Shown here: positions 20,512 to 31,144 of the stretch, piece after piece
How the letters are laid out: each line of letters begins with the position of its first letter
Numbering within the stretch: position 1 is the stretch's first letter
The notes under the pieces: model-generated
Database searches by the model: none
Told to the model about the DNA's origin: nothing
Seen by the model: only the letters and a program-made list of their open reading frames with translations
Assembly (NCBI GenBank): GCA_025531455.1
Contig: JAMYHL010000051.1
Span: forward strand, 62,001-126,000
Source of the DNA: Apiotrichum sp. Y4204
Taxonomy: Eukaryota > Basidiomycota > Tremellomycetes > Trichosporonales > Trichosporonaceae
Direction: 5' to 3'
DNA: 64,000 bases
Translations under genes and position numbers: made by a program

Positions 20512-22228
20512 TTAGACAATCTGGGCGCCGCGCTTCTCGAGAACAGGCGCCGCGTGCTCAATCATCTCAGTCTCGGTCTTGGTCTCTTCCACAATCTCAG
20601 CCTCGCGGTCGAGGTCCTCGGCAGCCTTGTTACCGCGACGGCCGATCTGGTACCAGGGGAGCTCGAAGAGGCGCTCCATGCTCTCGAGGCTGCGGCCAGC
20701 GGTCTCGGGGACGAAGAACCAGACCCACGCGCCGCCGATAATGGTCACGCACGCAAACGACCAGAATGTGCCGGCCGGGGTGATGCCGTGCTTGTTGAGC
20801 GGGAGGAGGAGGTTGGGGACCGCGCGCGCGTTGGCGTACTGGTTCACAAAGTGGAGCATCATCGACCACGACGTCGCGAGCGCACGGATGCGGAGCGGGA
20901 AGAGCTCGGCAGTGAGGAGGTACTGCATGCTGTTCCAGCCGAGCGCCCAGCCAAAGCCCGAGACGTAGATCATTGCAATGGCCCCGCGGCTGACGGCAAG
21001 CTTGTTGGCAGGGACATGGAAGCCCTCGACGACGCCGAGTTCCGGAGTGCTCGTGAGGAAGGAGGCGACGAACACCATCGAGATCACCTGGAGGGTGATG
21101 CCAATCAGGAGGGAGCGCTTGCGGCCAATGACGTCCACGAGGAACAGGGCGCAGATGATGGCGGCGCAGAGCTTGATGATACCAAACACGGCGGTGACGA
21201 GAAGGCCGAGCTCGGCGCCCTTGACGCCGAGGATCTCAAACAGGTCTGGAGCGTAGATGGTGATGGAGCCGGCGCCGCTCCACTGCGAGAGGAACTGCAC
21301 GCTGGTGGCGAGGTACACACGATAGAGGTTGTTCTTGTCGGTGAGGATCTCCTTGAGCATCGCGATAAAGCTCATGCCCCTTGTCGCCTCAACCTCGTGG
21401 TCCCAGGACGCCTGGATGGCCTGGATCTCTCCGACAACGTACGGGTGGTCGGGCGGGAGCTGGCGGAGGCGCGACATGACCTTTGTGGCCTCCTGGACAC
21501 GACCCTTGGTGATATAGTATCGCGGGGACTCGCACTGGAACCAGCTGAGAATGAAGATGAGAGTGGCCATCATGAGGTGCAGGCTGCTGGGTACCATCCA
21601 GCGCGCGGCGACACCAGAGCCAAGGCCGAGCTGGGCGCCATAGTTGGACCAGTAGGCGAGGTTGATACCGAGGTACACCATGCCGGTGAAGACACAAGTG
21701 CAGAGACCGCGGACAGAAGCAGGGGCGATTTCGGCCAGGTAGACGGGGCCGACAACGGGGGTCTGTCCGATACCAAAGCCAGCGATAAAGCGACCAGCGT
21801 AGACAGCTCCGAGACTGCCGCGGTTGCAGAGGAAGATGACCATGCCGACAATCCACCACATGCAGAGCTGGCGGGTGGCCCAGAGGCGACCAATACGGTC
21901 ACAAACAACAAAGGCACTGGGGTGAGCGACAGACTCGAGAGGTATCTTACAAGAGAGATCCAGCGACCGAGCCAAGAAGGACCATGGAGGTGACGTTGCC
22001 CTTGATGTTCGCCTGCTCGATCTTAGAGTACTTTTCATAGTGGATAAGGTCCTGGAAGTGCTTGGAACGGAAGGCACCGCCGATGAGTCCCTCGTCGATA
22101 CCGCGGGCCGCACCAAGAAGACCAAAGGAAAAGACAGCAAACCAGAGTCGCCAGTTGAAGACGCCCTTGGGCTCGCCCAGTTGGCCCAAGCGGAAGATGT
22201 TGATAGGCTTCTTGACACCGCCAGCCAT
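20512..22228 (-). CDS. MFS sugar-porter family transporter
   Basis: Exons 22228-21951 and 21916-20512 give 560 residues. The start is MAGGVKKPINIFRLG, and the first span ends in RGIDEGLIGG rather than the GYD of QutD. Landmarks are DRIGRLWATRQ, YAGRFIAGFGIGQTPVVGPV, ECESPR-like CESPRYYITKGR, a WSGAGSITIYAPDLFEILGV segment, DVIGRKRSL and FVPETAGRSLESMERLFE, so all sugar-porter signatures are present. The RG-DEG type occurs in fungal hexose and organic-acid permeases; the substrate is not determinable. It is adjacent to the quinate cluster and may be a second carrier for a related compound, but that is inference. A large open frame on the opposite strand (20443-21993) is a shadow of its GC-rich codons. 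Confidence 0.93.
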
Positions 22229-23120
22229 GGTGATTGTGAGGATGGATCAGAAGATGGGAGAGAGTTGCCTCAGGTCCCTGCCCCCTTTTATCCTCTCTCT
22301 GGCGCTATAGATCAGAGCAAGAAGCACCTCTGACCATCGGATGTTCTCCCAGCCTTTCAGTGCGGATATCCAGAATCACCCGCTGGTGATAGGCACCAAA
22401 CACTATCAGAGTTACTTCAACTTCGGATCATCTGAGACAGCGAGCCGCGGCAATGGGCGGTCTCGTCGACGGCAACGACCGCCGACTGATGCTGGCATGT
22501 CACTGTTTAGATCTTGAATGTCGATTCACTGTCGTGGGGCACAAGACGGCCCCACAGGGCGCCCTGGAGGCCCCAATGCCGATAGATCCGGAGGAGTGGG
22601 CTCGTTTCGCAGTGCATGGTGGCGTTCTCAACATGCTGAATGTTAGCGAGGGCGTCCTTGAGCAAGCTGTTCAGTATCGTCAGTGTCGCGCACGCGTTAC
22701 GCCCTCGCTACCCCTCGTCACAGTGCTAGCTCCCCCATACATCCCCGTCCGAGATGGACGGGAGAGTTGTTTTCGAATACTGGGATTCGAATCTACGCCA
22801 AGACAATGTGGAATGCTTGCAGCTGGCCGTTTTATGAGAGAATGTGAACTTGAAAGGACGACTGTTATCAGAGACGTTGTACTAAAATAGCCGCTATTAG
22901 GCTTGGCACCGAAGGCACATTGATCCAGACCAGGATGCCGAAGCTGCGGATGGGGGCGGCAACAGCGGCAACGGCCGGCTGATAAGTCCACACGTCCACA
23001 TGGGTCATGCCACATGTACAATAGTGCAGAAAGTGCAATTGTTACTTCTGTCCTATCATCATCAGCTGGGTTGGTCTATGGTCTGGCTGGGCCGCTCACC
23101 ATTCAATAGTCGCGGAATGG

Positions 23121-23223
23121 TCATGCCACGAACACTTCGAGGTCCTCGCCAGTTCTGCCAGAACAGCTGCATCATGCCGCGAGACCCTCCAAGTTCCTCG
23201 CCGGTTCTGCCAGAACAGGTGCA
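23121..23223. repeat. 52-bp tandem duplication carrying palindrome GTTCTGCCAGAAC
   Basis: Two adjacent units both begin TCATGCC and end in TGCA. The right halves (23143-23171 and 23195-23223) are 29 bp with two mismatches, while the left halves have drifted more. Each keeps GTTCTG-C-CAGAAC, a perfect inverted repeat, and flanking CAG(C/G)TG. It lies about 0.9 kb upstream of the MFS start at 22228. Confidence 0.7.
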
Positions 23224-24667
23224 ATTGCCTTGTTTCCAGTGCGGTCCTCTCGATCCTCTCTAGCTTCTATTCTATAAGCATGTCCCGAGAGACTCACAAC
23301 TGGAATAGGCTCGTGGTCAAAGTCCGTTGACGGGTGCTAGTGTACCTCTGCCTAAATTGTTAGGGGAGCTGCACGCCGCACGTCGCCTTCGGATCTTCGG
23401 AGTTGCTCTCCGGGACTAGAGGACGGAACGAACACACTCCGCGTTCTCGGTCGCGGTCGGCCAACAGCCACCTGGTGTCCACGGATATCCTTTCGGCGGA
23501 TCGCGATGTAGGAGATATCAGACGGTACAGCTGGCTGCGCGTGGACGTGAGGATGAGGGTAAAAGCAGGAGAGTTGGGTCAAAATCTAAAACGTCATCTA
23601 GGAGGTGGCCATACGGGGTCGACAATGTCGTGATATCGTGGCCGCGGGCAAACGTGTCACCGCGTTGTGTCGGCCATGTCGGCCCGGAAGCCCGGTCCGA
23701 AAACGAACGTGGTTCAGGAGAGCCATGGCTCTGATCAATGGACGTTGGCATCTTGGTCCGCAGCGGGACCGTTAGCGGCAACAGTATCACAGTCGTGTCC
23801 CGGAGATTGTCGAGGAGTCAGTAGTGAGTCGTCGGACGACATCTCTTCTCCCATCTACACTCTCTCCATCTTCTTTTCGCTCACTCATGATCAGATCTCT
23901 CCCATCTGGGCTCCTCCCATCTTTGTTTGTCCCTCCCTCATGATCGGAGAACTCTCCCCTCATCAGCGACGACGACGACCCATTATCCCAGCACGCATGT
24001 CACCAGCTCGACGATCCACGGAGTCTAGATCTCTTCAGAGGATGATCCCACATTGGGTTGTTGCAGAGAGGTGACCTCGCGGCCTTGCGACGATTGACGC
24101 TGTTCGGTCGGAACCATTGCGAGTGTCTCACACGGGGGAGATAGACTGTGGCAACTTGGCCACAGTACCACAGTCTGACTCTGGTCCAGGCGCGTCCAAT
24201 GATGACCGAGGTTGGAGCGGGGTGCTGATGCTGTTCCTAGCGTGCCCTCTCCAAACCTTGTCGAGTCGGCGACCGACCCACATCGCAGGTGTCGCAGCCC
24301 TCCGCAGCAGCCGTGGGTGGACGAGACTCACACGTGATAGCCCCAGTGCCTGTTGCAGCGCTAAATGTAGTATTGCGGACCCGACGCGGGGGGACCAAGA
24401 GGCAGCTCATTGACAGCCGATGTTCACTGCCGGACCCCCATGGAGCCACCACTGTACATACATACCGCACCATCTCGGCGTATGTCATGACAGGTTCACC
24501 GCAGCAGTCGTTGCCGCCCGTTGCTGCCGCGGCCGCGCTGCCTGAGCTGCCTCTGCGTCGGTGTCTTAGCATCTTGGCATTCCGTCACCGTCAGTCTGTG
24601 CTATTCTTACCACCACTCGACTCCGTGACCGCGGTGCCGATGGTGGCAAACAGGGCTTAACACAGGG

Positions 24668-24674
24668 TATATAA
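24668..24674 (+). promoter_or_regulatory. TATA box of the first small RRxS-protein gene
   Basis: TATATAA occurs 105-111 bases upstream of the ATG at 24779. Confidence 0.5.
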
Positions 24675-24778
24675 CTTACTGGAACGGTGCTCGCCACTCG
24701 TCACAGAGACCCAATCTCACGTCCTGCAGCAACTGCACACCTCCCTTGAGATAACTTGAATAACACAGAACCGTAAGA

Positions 24779-25160
24779 ATGACCGACACGGTGCATCTCG
24801 CTCCCGGCGGCACGCCCAAGTCGCCCACGCTCGACGACAACGCAGCGGTCAACTCGCCGATGATGCACTCAAACGAGCCCATGATGCACACTGCGCCCGG
24901 TACCTCTGAGGCGACGGCGACTGCCCCGCATCTCGACTCGGGCCATGCCGACTCGGGCACTGCCCACGCCCACGCGCACCACACGACGTGGAAAGATCGC
25001 GTCAAGCATGTCGTCGAGTGAGCACCGCGCCAACGATCCATGACTGACCTGTAGTGTCATCAAGCACCCCGACGCCCGTAACAGGCGCGGGTCCAAGCCC
25101 GAGACGCACGTCTTCGGCAGCTCGGAGGGTTCCCACGCTGATAAGACCGATCCCATGTAG
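24779..25160 (+). CDS. small His-rich protein with WKDRVK...VDVIxHP motif (paralogue 1)
   Basis: Exons 24779-25017 and 25055-25160 give 114 residues. The N-terminal 70 residues are low complexity (Pro, Ser, Thr, Met and His, with HAHAHHTTW). The conserved core spans the intron: WKDRVKHV then VDVIKHPDARNRRGS. The protein ends ADKTDPM. There is no signal peptide or membrane span, so it is probably soluble and partly disordered. RRGS fits the basophilic RRxS consensus of PKA-type kinases. The intron (37 nt) interrupts the Asp codon of VDVI in phase 2, exactly as in the gene at 25852. I do not recognise a named family; function unknown. Confidence 0.8.
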
Positions 25161-25851
25161 GAGCTGCGTTGAAGTCTGTATAATGTAGCAGTCAGTATCG
25201 GAAAGGTAATGAGAGGTAATGTTAGTCCGAAGTGATTCCCACCATACTCGCTGGCGGCCGATGCCGATGATGATGATGTCAGATACAACTCTCAAATGTG
25301 GTACAATGACGAACATTCCGAGATGGCATCCAGCTGCCAAAAGTGAGCTTTCTCCTCAAAGTCGTCATCGCATTATGGCTCAGCATCGCCCAGCAGAAAG
25401 TCCTCCAGTGCAGCAGCCGCCCACTCGGTACGAGGCAACTACGAGGGCGACTACGAGAGCAACAGACAACAACAGCTCCCGTGCTGGGGACCAGCTTACT
25501 GATCACTTGCTCACCACACTTCATCGGCGCGTGACAACGTCCTTTCGTCTGTCGCGGTCTCCATTCCTCACTCCGTGCCCACTTACGCTTGGCTCGTCTT
25601 GGCATTCTGACCATCAGCTCAGCCGACTATTTCTGCAACTATGCAGCAACTCGTCGACATGAGCTGCTGCACAGTATGCAGAACCAACGATGGCGAGCCA
25701 GACACCCGCCCACTTGCGATGCAGCACGCTTAAAAGCAGCTCGAGACGAGCAGTCGTTCACCACCATCCGAGGACGGAACGTCTCTCAACAAACTCCTCT
25801 TTCAGTTGAACGCAACTTGATCCCAAATCTCATCTCGATCGAAGCGCACAG
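25161..25851. other. intergenic between the two paralogues
   Basis: No gene is supported. CTTAAAAG near 25728 may serve as a TATA-like element for the next gene. Confidence 0.6.
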
Positions 25852-26330
25852 ATGTCTACCTCGGCGAACGCTGCCCCTGAAGTAACCGCCGTCGAGGAGG
25901 TGGTTACCGCCACCGAGCCCGTGACCCACACACAGGTGGCCTCGCCAGTGGCCCAAGCAGACCACGACGCTGCGCACGACCCGCACGACGCCCACCGCCA
26001 CACCTGGAAGGAGCGGGTCAAGGAGGCTGTCGAGTGAGTCTGACTCTCCGAATCCGATATCGATCGGCAAGCCATGCAAGCCGTACAATGCAAGGCAATC
26101 GATTCGCTGACCGAACAAGTGTCATTGCGCATCCTATCGAAGCCCGCCAGAGGCGTCTGTCTCAATCAGACGAGCACCACCACCCCCGGCGCCCCTCCCA
26201 CGGCGGCAGTGGCGCCCGCCCCCGTCGTCCGTCCCAGCTCGAAGAGTTCTTCCGCCGCTCGTCCGGCAGCGAGGGCTCTGACCGGCGCCCGTCCAACCCA
26301 GACGTCGGCCCCACCTTAATCATGAACTAG
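25852..26330 (+). CDS. small His-rich protein with five RRxS motifs (paralogue 2)
   Basis: Exons 25852-26033 and 26120-26330 give 130 residues. The N-terminus is acidic and Ala/Val/Thr-rich; the His/Asp run DHDAAHDPHDAHRH leads into TWKERVKEAVDVIAHP, then EARQRRLSQSDEHHH. The intron (86 nt) splits the same Asp codon in phase 2 as in the gene at 24779, so the two are tandem paralogues. The C-terminus carries five RRxS sites (RRLS, RRPS, RRPS, RRSS, RRPS) within about 55 residues, a dense array of PKA-type phosphorylation consensus motifs. It has no membrane span or signal peptide. The biochemical role is unknown. Confidence 0.82.
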
Positions 26331-26966
26331 TCCCCGCATTCCCACGATCTGGTCTCAGCAAAAGTTGTATAATGAAAGTTGTAGTATCGATGAACGTTTT
26401 TGATGGCGCAGCATATTGGAATACGGCCGCTGTGGGCCGTTATAGGCGCGGACGCGGGCGCGGGTTTTGTGAGACGCCTCCGGCTCTGTATTGTGTGCAT
26501 ACCACCGGCACTGGAATGGTGTGCGTACTGTAAACCCATTCCACGCTTCGACTTCCCGTAGTCGGTATCACTTGACAGAAGGACAGAAGCACAGAAGCTT
26601 GGACTTGTGGCACCCGTAGAGGTCAGCAGGCCCTGTCGGTGGGAGCTCAGATCCGGCTCGGGCGAGTGGGGTCATGTGCCAAACGCAGTGAGTCAGGTGC
26701 CTCCTCGTGTTCTAATGTTCCCCCGTCCACCCCCTTCACACAGTGCTCGCCCGATATCCCGATGCGGGCGACGCAGTCCATCCTGCTCGGAGTACCCAGC
26801 TGCCTGACATTAGTAGATAGCAACAGATAGCAGATAGCGGAGCGGAGATGCTATTACTTGCGGAATATATTAACGATCACAGCGGCGGTATAGTCACACC
26901 AGCTCACAGCAGTTCCCAGCATCTCACTCGCCACTACCACCTCGTCGCCCACACAACCTACCCCCC
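26331..26966. other. intergenic, promoter of the third small gene
   Basis: No gene is supported. An AATATATTAA element at 26865-26874 lies about 100 bases before the next ATG. Confidence 0.55.
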
Positions 26967-27329
26967 ATGCCCTCTGAATCCATCACCGACCTCCTTTGGG
27001 CCATCGGTAACGTCTCCCCGCCCACACGCAAAGCCAGCCTCCCCTCGAGCGATATGCCGTCCGCGTTCAAGTCACAGTCGCAGTCGCAGGCAGCGCAGAC
27101 AAACGCCGGCATCGAAGAGCGCCGCCGCCAGTCTTGGGACTTTGCGGAGGCCCATCCCCCCACGTATCAAGCCACCTCCACCACGTCCACGGCGCCCATC
27201 GCTATGGGCCCCGCGATGCCCGCTGTGCCGCACGCCCCGCCAGCCCCGCCCAAGCAGCGGCGTCCCAGCTGGGTCGAGCGCCACCTGGCGCTCAATGAAG
27301 AGGACACCCGCCGCGCGCTCGGAATGTAG
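26967..27329 (+). CDS. small Ser/Pro-rich protein with RRQS and RRPS motifs
   Basis: This single-exon frame has 120 codons. The start MPSESITDLLWAIG could form a short amphipathic helix. The middle has a QSQSQSQ run, ERRRQSWDFAEAHPPTY and a Pro/Ala/Met-rich linker. The C-terminus is KQRRPSWVERHLALNEEDTRRALGM. Two RRxSW sites echo the RRxS motifs of the two preceding genes, and WVER faintly resembles their WK(D/E)R, but paralogy is not demonstrable by eye. No known domain, signal peptide or membrane span is seen. GC-rich codon use supports coding. Confidence 0.7.
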   Translation: MPSESITDLLWAIGNVSPPTRKASLPSSDMPSAFKSQSQSQAAQTNAGIEERRRQSWDFAEAHPPTYQATSTTSTAPIAMGPAMPAVPHAPPAPPKQRRPSWVERHLALNEEDTRRALGM

Positions 27330-27890
27330 ATGCACGCCGTGCGCTTGGAACGCCGGAATGTACATGCCCATGCCCGGGTATCGCCACCGCCCAGATTCTG
27401 GGGCGCCGCCACTCGGCATCCGGTATCCCAGCACAGTGGTAAGCTGCAAAATCTAGTGTGGCTGCCGGCGCTGAATTGCTGACGTGTCGAGCCGATTTAG
27501 TCCGAACATAACGTTTGAGCGCGGAGCAGTGAACGCGTCGCGTCGAGAATATCCGAAAGGAAATAATGGAGAGCGCGCTTAGGACGAATAGGAGTCGACG
27601 CCGTATCGTCGTCTTTGGATTGGCGCCTCAAGAGTTGTTTATCATCCAGGGTGATTGAAAGAAACGTCACGTCTTATCCAGCATGTTGTCTGAGAGAGTT
27701 GCGATAGATCCCATCACTCCGGAGGCTGTTCATGTAATTGCAAAGCATTGATCAGATTTGAGATCCTGTGGTCTGTGCTGGAACGGGACATTTTATCTTT
27801 GTCTGCGGTATGTAAGGCGTGAAGTGGGTGGCATCGAAGCGTTCAGAACAGTCAAAGTGCCCCAACCCCCGCCCCCGGAATGAGTTGGGG

Positions 27891-27960
27891 GCTCTAGTGG
27901 CCTAGTGGTGGCCTAGTGGCTCCAATGGCTCAATGGCTCAATGGCACAATGGCTCGATAG
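27891..27960. repeat. short tandem repeats (GGCCTAGTG and CAATGGCT units)
   Basis: Two to three GGCCTAGTG-like units are followed by four imperfect CAATGGCT units in direct orientation. Confidence 0.6.
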
Positions 27961-28939
27961 GCTCGAAGAGGTAGCCGCTCGCGTGAGTGATTGCGATGAA
28001 TGGATTAGGCATATTAGCAAGCGATTCGGCAGCAGGCAGGCAGGTTCTCAGCTCGTCGTTGACGCGTTTCAACAACGCCGGTTTCAGTAGCACCGGTGGC
28101 TGCGTGGTCTTGTGGTGGCGCGTGGTGGCACGGTTGGAGGACAAGAAGGACAGAATGGCGAGGCATATCGTCCACATACCTTCCATCCCGTCCTCCACAA
28201 CGGCGAGCACCGGCAAATTGTTGATCTGGATGCTCTATCTCGCTGTCCGTTCTATAGATAACGTCCATCGACGGATTAGGTTCCAGCTGCACTGATCCTT
28301 GTTCCCCGGAGAAACGGCTGGCTGTGGTGTCGCGCCATGGCGTAGGCAGCGTCGCAGATTGCAGACCGTGTCGTTCGCCATGCCGCTGGAGATGGTGCCG
28401 CGGCGCATACCGCGTTGGGCAGCCATGCGCCGTGCTCTGCATCACAGATCACAGATCTGGTCGGGGGGCGGGCATGCTCAGACCGCGGGAGGCGGTCGAT
28501 ATGGGGTGGGGGTTGGGTGGGGGCAGTAGGTATGTGGTCTCAAAAGTTTGGGACGCAGCAACCTCTGCCGGCAGCTCTCTCTCTCTCCAGAAGAGGATGC
28601 GTCGTCGAGCAACCGAAACACGGCCCGCCTCCAGTGGCACTGTCCTCGTCGCTGCACCCTGGGGTGGCTTATGGCGCGCATGGCGCAGACAGACCCTCTG
28701 GCGCTCTGGCACCTTGGCGTCAGTCAGATGATCAGAAGAGATGCAGAGATTGTGCACAACGGCATGCCAAAAAGACGCAATGCAAAACAAGACAAGCGTT
28801 TGTTCTTGTCCTGCTCGCGTTGCCCCGGAGTTGACGGTCCTGAGCAGTCGAACAACAAATGTCCTGAGCTGGCTGTGGTGCCCCAACAAGCCATGAACAG
28901 CCAAACGCCACGGGAACCAGGCCCGAGTAAAGAGCTCGT

Positions 28940-28981
28940 GGACATGGGTGGACATGGGAGGACACGGGTGGACATGGGTGG
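28940..28981. repeat. imperfect tandem repeat, GGACATGGGT unit
   Basis: Four consecutive copies of a 10-11-base unit with one or two substitutions. Confidence 0.6.
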
Positions 28982-29266
28982 GGCCCTTGGAGATACCCCT
29001 TTGACACCCTCGATGCCCTCGGTGCCCCCTTGCAGCCCCTTTGCGACGCCGGCATGCAGGCAGGCATGCACGCGACAGGCAAACCTTGATGCTTCGATCT
29101 TTGCCATTCTTGGCCTTGTCTCGAGTGGCTATCGTTCGCCAGCTCGGCCAGTTCTCCGTCTTTGCGCAAGAGCATGCCGGCATAGGTGAATGTCGAGAAC
29201 GAAGTTTCCTGAGGTCCCTGGGTGCTCCGAGTTTGATTCGTACATAAACCCCTTCGTTTATCGTCC

Positions 29267-31144
29267 ATGACCCCTTCGAGCCATGAACACCTGCCACTGC
29301 CGGCCGACGGTCCCTTCGAGCTCGACATAGATATCGACACCGACATTGACCCCGCGATCCGTCTTGCCTTCCAGACCATGATCCACCCACAGCCCGTCAT
29401 GCCCGCCACTGTCGCCGAGCGGCGGAAGGGCACCCCGCCCGTTGTCAACGGCCACTCCCCCCTGCAGCTCAACACTCCCTCTCCGCGCCCGACTCGCTCC
29501 CGGAGCGCCACCTCTCCCGACGTCGACGTCGACCTCCTCGACATTGACTTTCTTATCGACCTCGCCCGCTTCCCCAAGCCCCAACCCCAACCAGTCCACA
29601 CCGAGCGTTCGTGGGCGAATCTGTCCGACGACTCGGACGATGACAACGACGCGGCCTCCGTCGAGTCCTCACTCCTTCCCGACCACACCGAGTGGCCACA
29701 ACAACGCGTCACCACCCTCTCGGCCACGGCAAAGTGGCACCGGTCGGTTGGTCTCGGACTCGGTGCCAACGACCACTTTCATCTCGACGACTTTCCCCTG
29801 CCGCCCGTCACAAAGCCGCTGAACACGGTGAACCGGACGGGCTCGCCTCGTGGGGAATGGCGGGACCGCGATTCCATGCCCGACTCACCGGTGGTTACAA
29901 CCCCGGTAACGCCCCTCATGTCCCCGCCGCTCAGCCCTAACAAGGCCGCGGCATCTCAGAACAACCACACATCTCCCATTCGTTGCCCCACCGCTCAGCG
30001 GTGTTACTTTACGCCCCCGAACCAGACGGCGTCCGGCAGTCCGACGTCTGCGTTTGGCGGCGTCTCGCCCCGGAGCCAAGTGAAGACATTCAACAAACCA
30101 TACAGCCCCCCTGTCTCCCGGCCGTCGCTTTCACCTGGTCTCTCCCTGCCCCCCACGCATCTCTTGAGCCTTGCCGAGACGACCTCTGAGGGCGGATGGG
30201 AAGGGAGGCGCGAGTCGCGAGTGAGCAACACGTCGAGCGGGTGCGTGAGCTCGAGCCACTACAGCATCAGCACCTACAACGAGACTATCCAAACGCCACC
30301 TCTCCTCACCTTCCAACCTCTCCCTCCCCTGCCAACCAACGGCAGCAGGAACAGGACCCATCAGCGGCGCTCATCCATTCACGAACACCACACGACGACG
30401 CACAACCATGGCGGCGAATCTGCAATGCTCAGCCCGGCAAGCACTGGCACTTCCCTTCCGGACCAGGGCGAAAAGGAGTATTCCCTCAACCTTCCAGGGT
30501 CAGCCACTCCGACACCCACCCGTAAACTCAGCATTGCGAGAAGTGTGGCGCAAAGCGTTGGCGGAACCTCGACGACCAGTAGCACCATGTCTAAGGGCGA
30601 CCTCGCCAAGCATGACGATGGCAAGGCAAAAGGCGAACGCGCCCAGGTCGACCGCCCGCACGAGGAGCACCGAATGGAGGCGGACGCCGGCCACTTTGTC
30701 GAGGGCTGCGCGGTCTGTGACCGCATGGCCGAGGCGTGGCGCCGCCGAAAGGCCATGTTTGACCGGAAGAAGGCCGCCGCCTCGAGCAAGCCGCCAAAGG
30801 CTAAAAAGGAAAAGGCGTCCAAGGCCGACACGGCGTCGCGCTCGTCGCTCGACACTGGCGACGCAAAGTCACTCTCTAGAACAAACACCCAGCAGTCTAC
30901 TAGCACGTTCCGCTTTACGCGTGGGGGCGGCGGACATGCCGCACCCCCAGAACTCCCCCCGCTACCACCCTCGTACGGCGCTCTCCAGCCGCACGACAAC
31001 AATGCCCAAGGCGACGGGCACCACCACCAGGTCTGCACCACCTGCGGATGTCGGCCGGCCGACGGTCCGCAGCCCGGCGACGCTGCCGCGCACCCCAAGG
31101 GCAAGCTGTTCCAGTGGAGGCGCGGCGCCGCCCAGCGCTCGTGA
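29267..31144 (+). CDS. unrecognised low-complexity protein with C-terminal CxxC motifs
   Basis: This single-exon frame of 625 codons begins MTPSSHEHLPLPADGP. An acidic segment DIDIDTDID is followed by about 430 residues of Ser/Pro/Thr-rich, presumably disordered sequence with a PKA-like RRSS. The C-terminal 150 residues are more structured: HFVEGCAVCDRMAEAWRRRK looks like a helix with a CxxC, then a Lys-rich stretch, Pro-rich PPELPPLPPSYG, and HHHQVCTTCGCRPADG with a second CxxC. Four or five Cys plus several His could bind a metal, but no classical zinc finger is matched. GC3-rich codon use throughout supports coding. Function unknown. Confidence 0.75.
   Translation: MTPSSHEHLPLPADGPFELDIDIDTDIDPAIRLAFQTMIHPQPVMPATVAERRKGTPPVVNGHSPLQLNTPSPRPTRSRSATSPDVDVDLLDIDFLIDLARFPKPQPQPVHTERSWANLSDDSDDDNDAASVESSLLPDHTEWPQQRVTTLSATAKWHRSVGLGLGANDHFHLDDFPLPPVTKPLNTVNRTGSPRGEWRDRDSMPDSPVVTTPVTPLMSPPLSPNKAAASQNNHTSPIRCPTAQRCYFTPPNQTASGSPTSAFGGVSPRSQVKTFNKPYSPPVSRPSLSPGLSLPPTHLLSLAETTSEGGWEGRRESRVSNTSSGCVSSSHYSISTYNETIQTPPLLTFQPLPPLPTNGSRNRTHQRRSSIHEHHTTTHNHGGESAMLSPASTGTSLPDQGEKEYSLNLPGSATPTPTRKLSIARSVAQSVGGTSTTSSTMSKGDLAKHDDGKAKGERAQVDRPHEEHRMEADAGHFVEGCAVCDRMAEAWRRRKAMFDRKKAAASSKPPKAKKEKASKADTASRSSLDTGDAKSLSRTNTQQSTSTFRFTRGGGGHAAPPELPPLPPSYGALQPHDNNAQGDGHHHQVCTTCGCRPADGPQPGDAAAHPKGKLFQWRRGAAQRS

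Larger units (their letters stand above)
22229..24778. other. intergenic, no supported gene
   Basis: This is the upstream region of the minus-strand MFS gene and the plus-strand small-protein gene. It contains the 52-bp tandem duplication at 23121-23223. A 145-codon plus-strand frame at 22453-22890 has no recognisable features. Confidence 0.6.
27330..29266. other. intergenic with short direct repeats
   Basis: No gene is supported. Short repeats occur at 27891-27960 (GGCCTAGTG then CAATGGCT units) and at 28940-28981 (four imperfect GGACATGGGT units). Long open frames on the minus strand here are repeat- and composition-driven. Confidence 0.6.

Noticed and set aside
20443..21993. 516-codon plus-strand open frame
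   Set aside because: It is the exact opposite strand of the well-supported sugar-porter gene. Its Glu/Asp/Gly/Arg-rich sequence is the usual shadow of GC-biased codons.
22453..22890. 145-codon plus-strand open frame
   Set aside because: Random-looking sequence with no homology cue and no promoter or splice context.
17141..23407. Shared 12-mer TTCGGAGTTGCT at 17141 and 23396
   Set aside because: Many 12-mer repeats are expected by chance in 64 kb, and the flanks do not match.
28449..29769. Two long overlapping minus-strand open frames
   Set aside because: They run through tandem repeats and under the start of the plus-strand gene at 29267. The translated HVHPCPPMSTHVH-type repeats show they are repeat artefacts.
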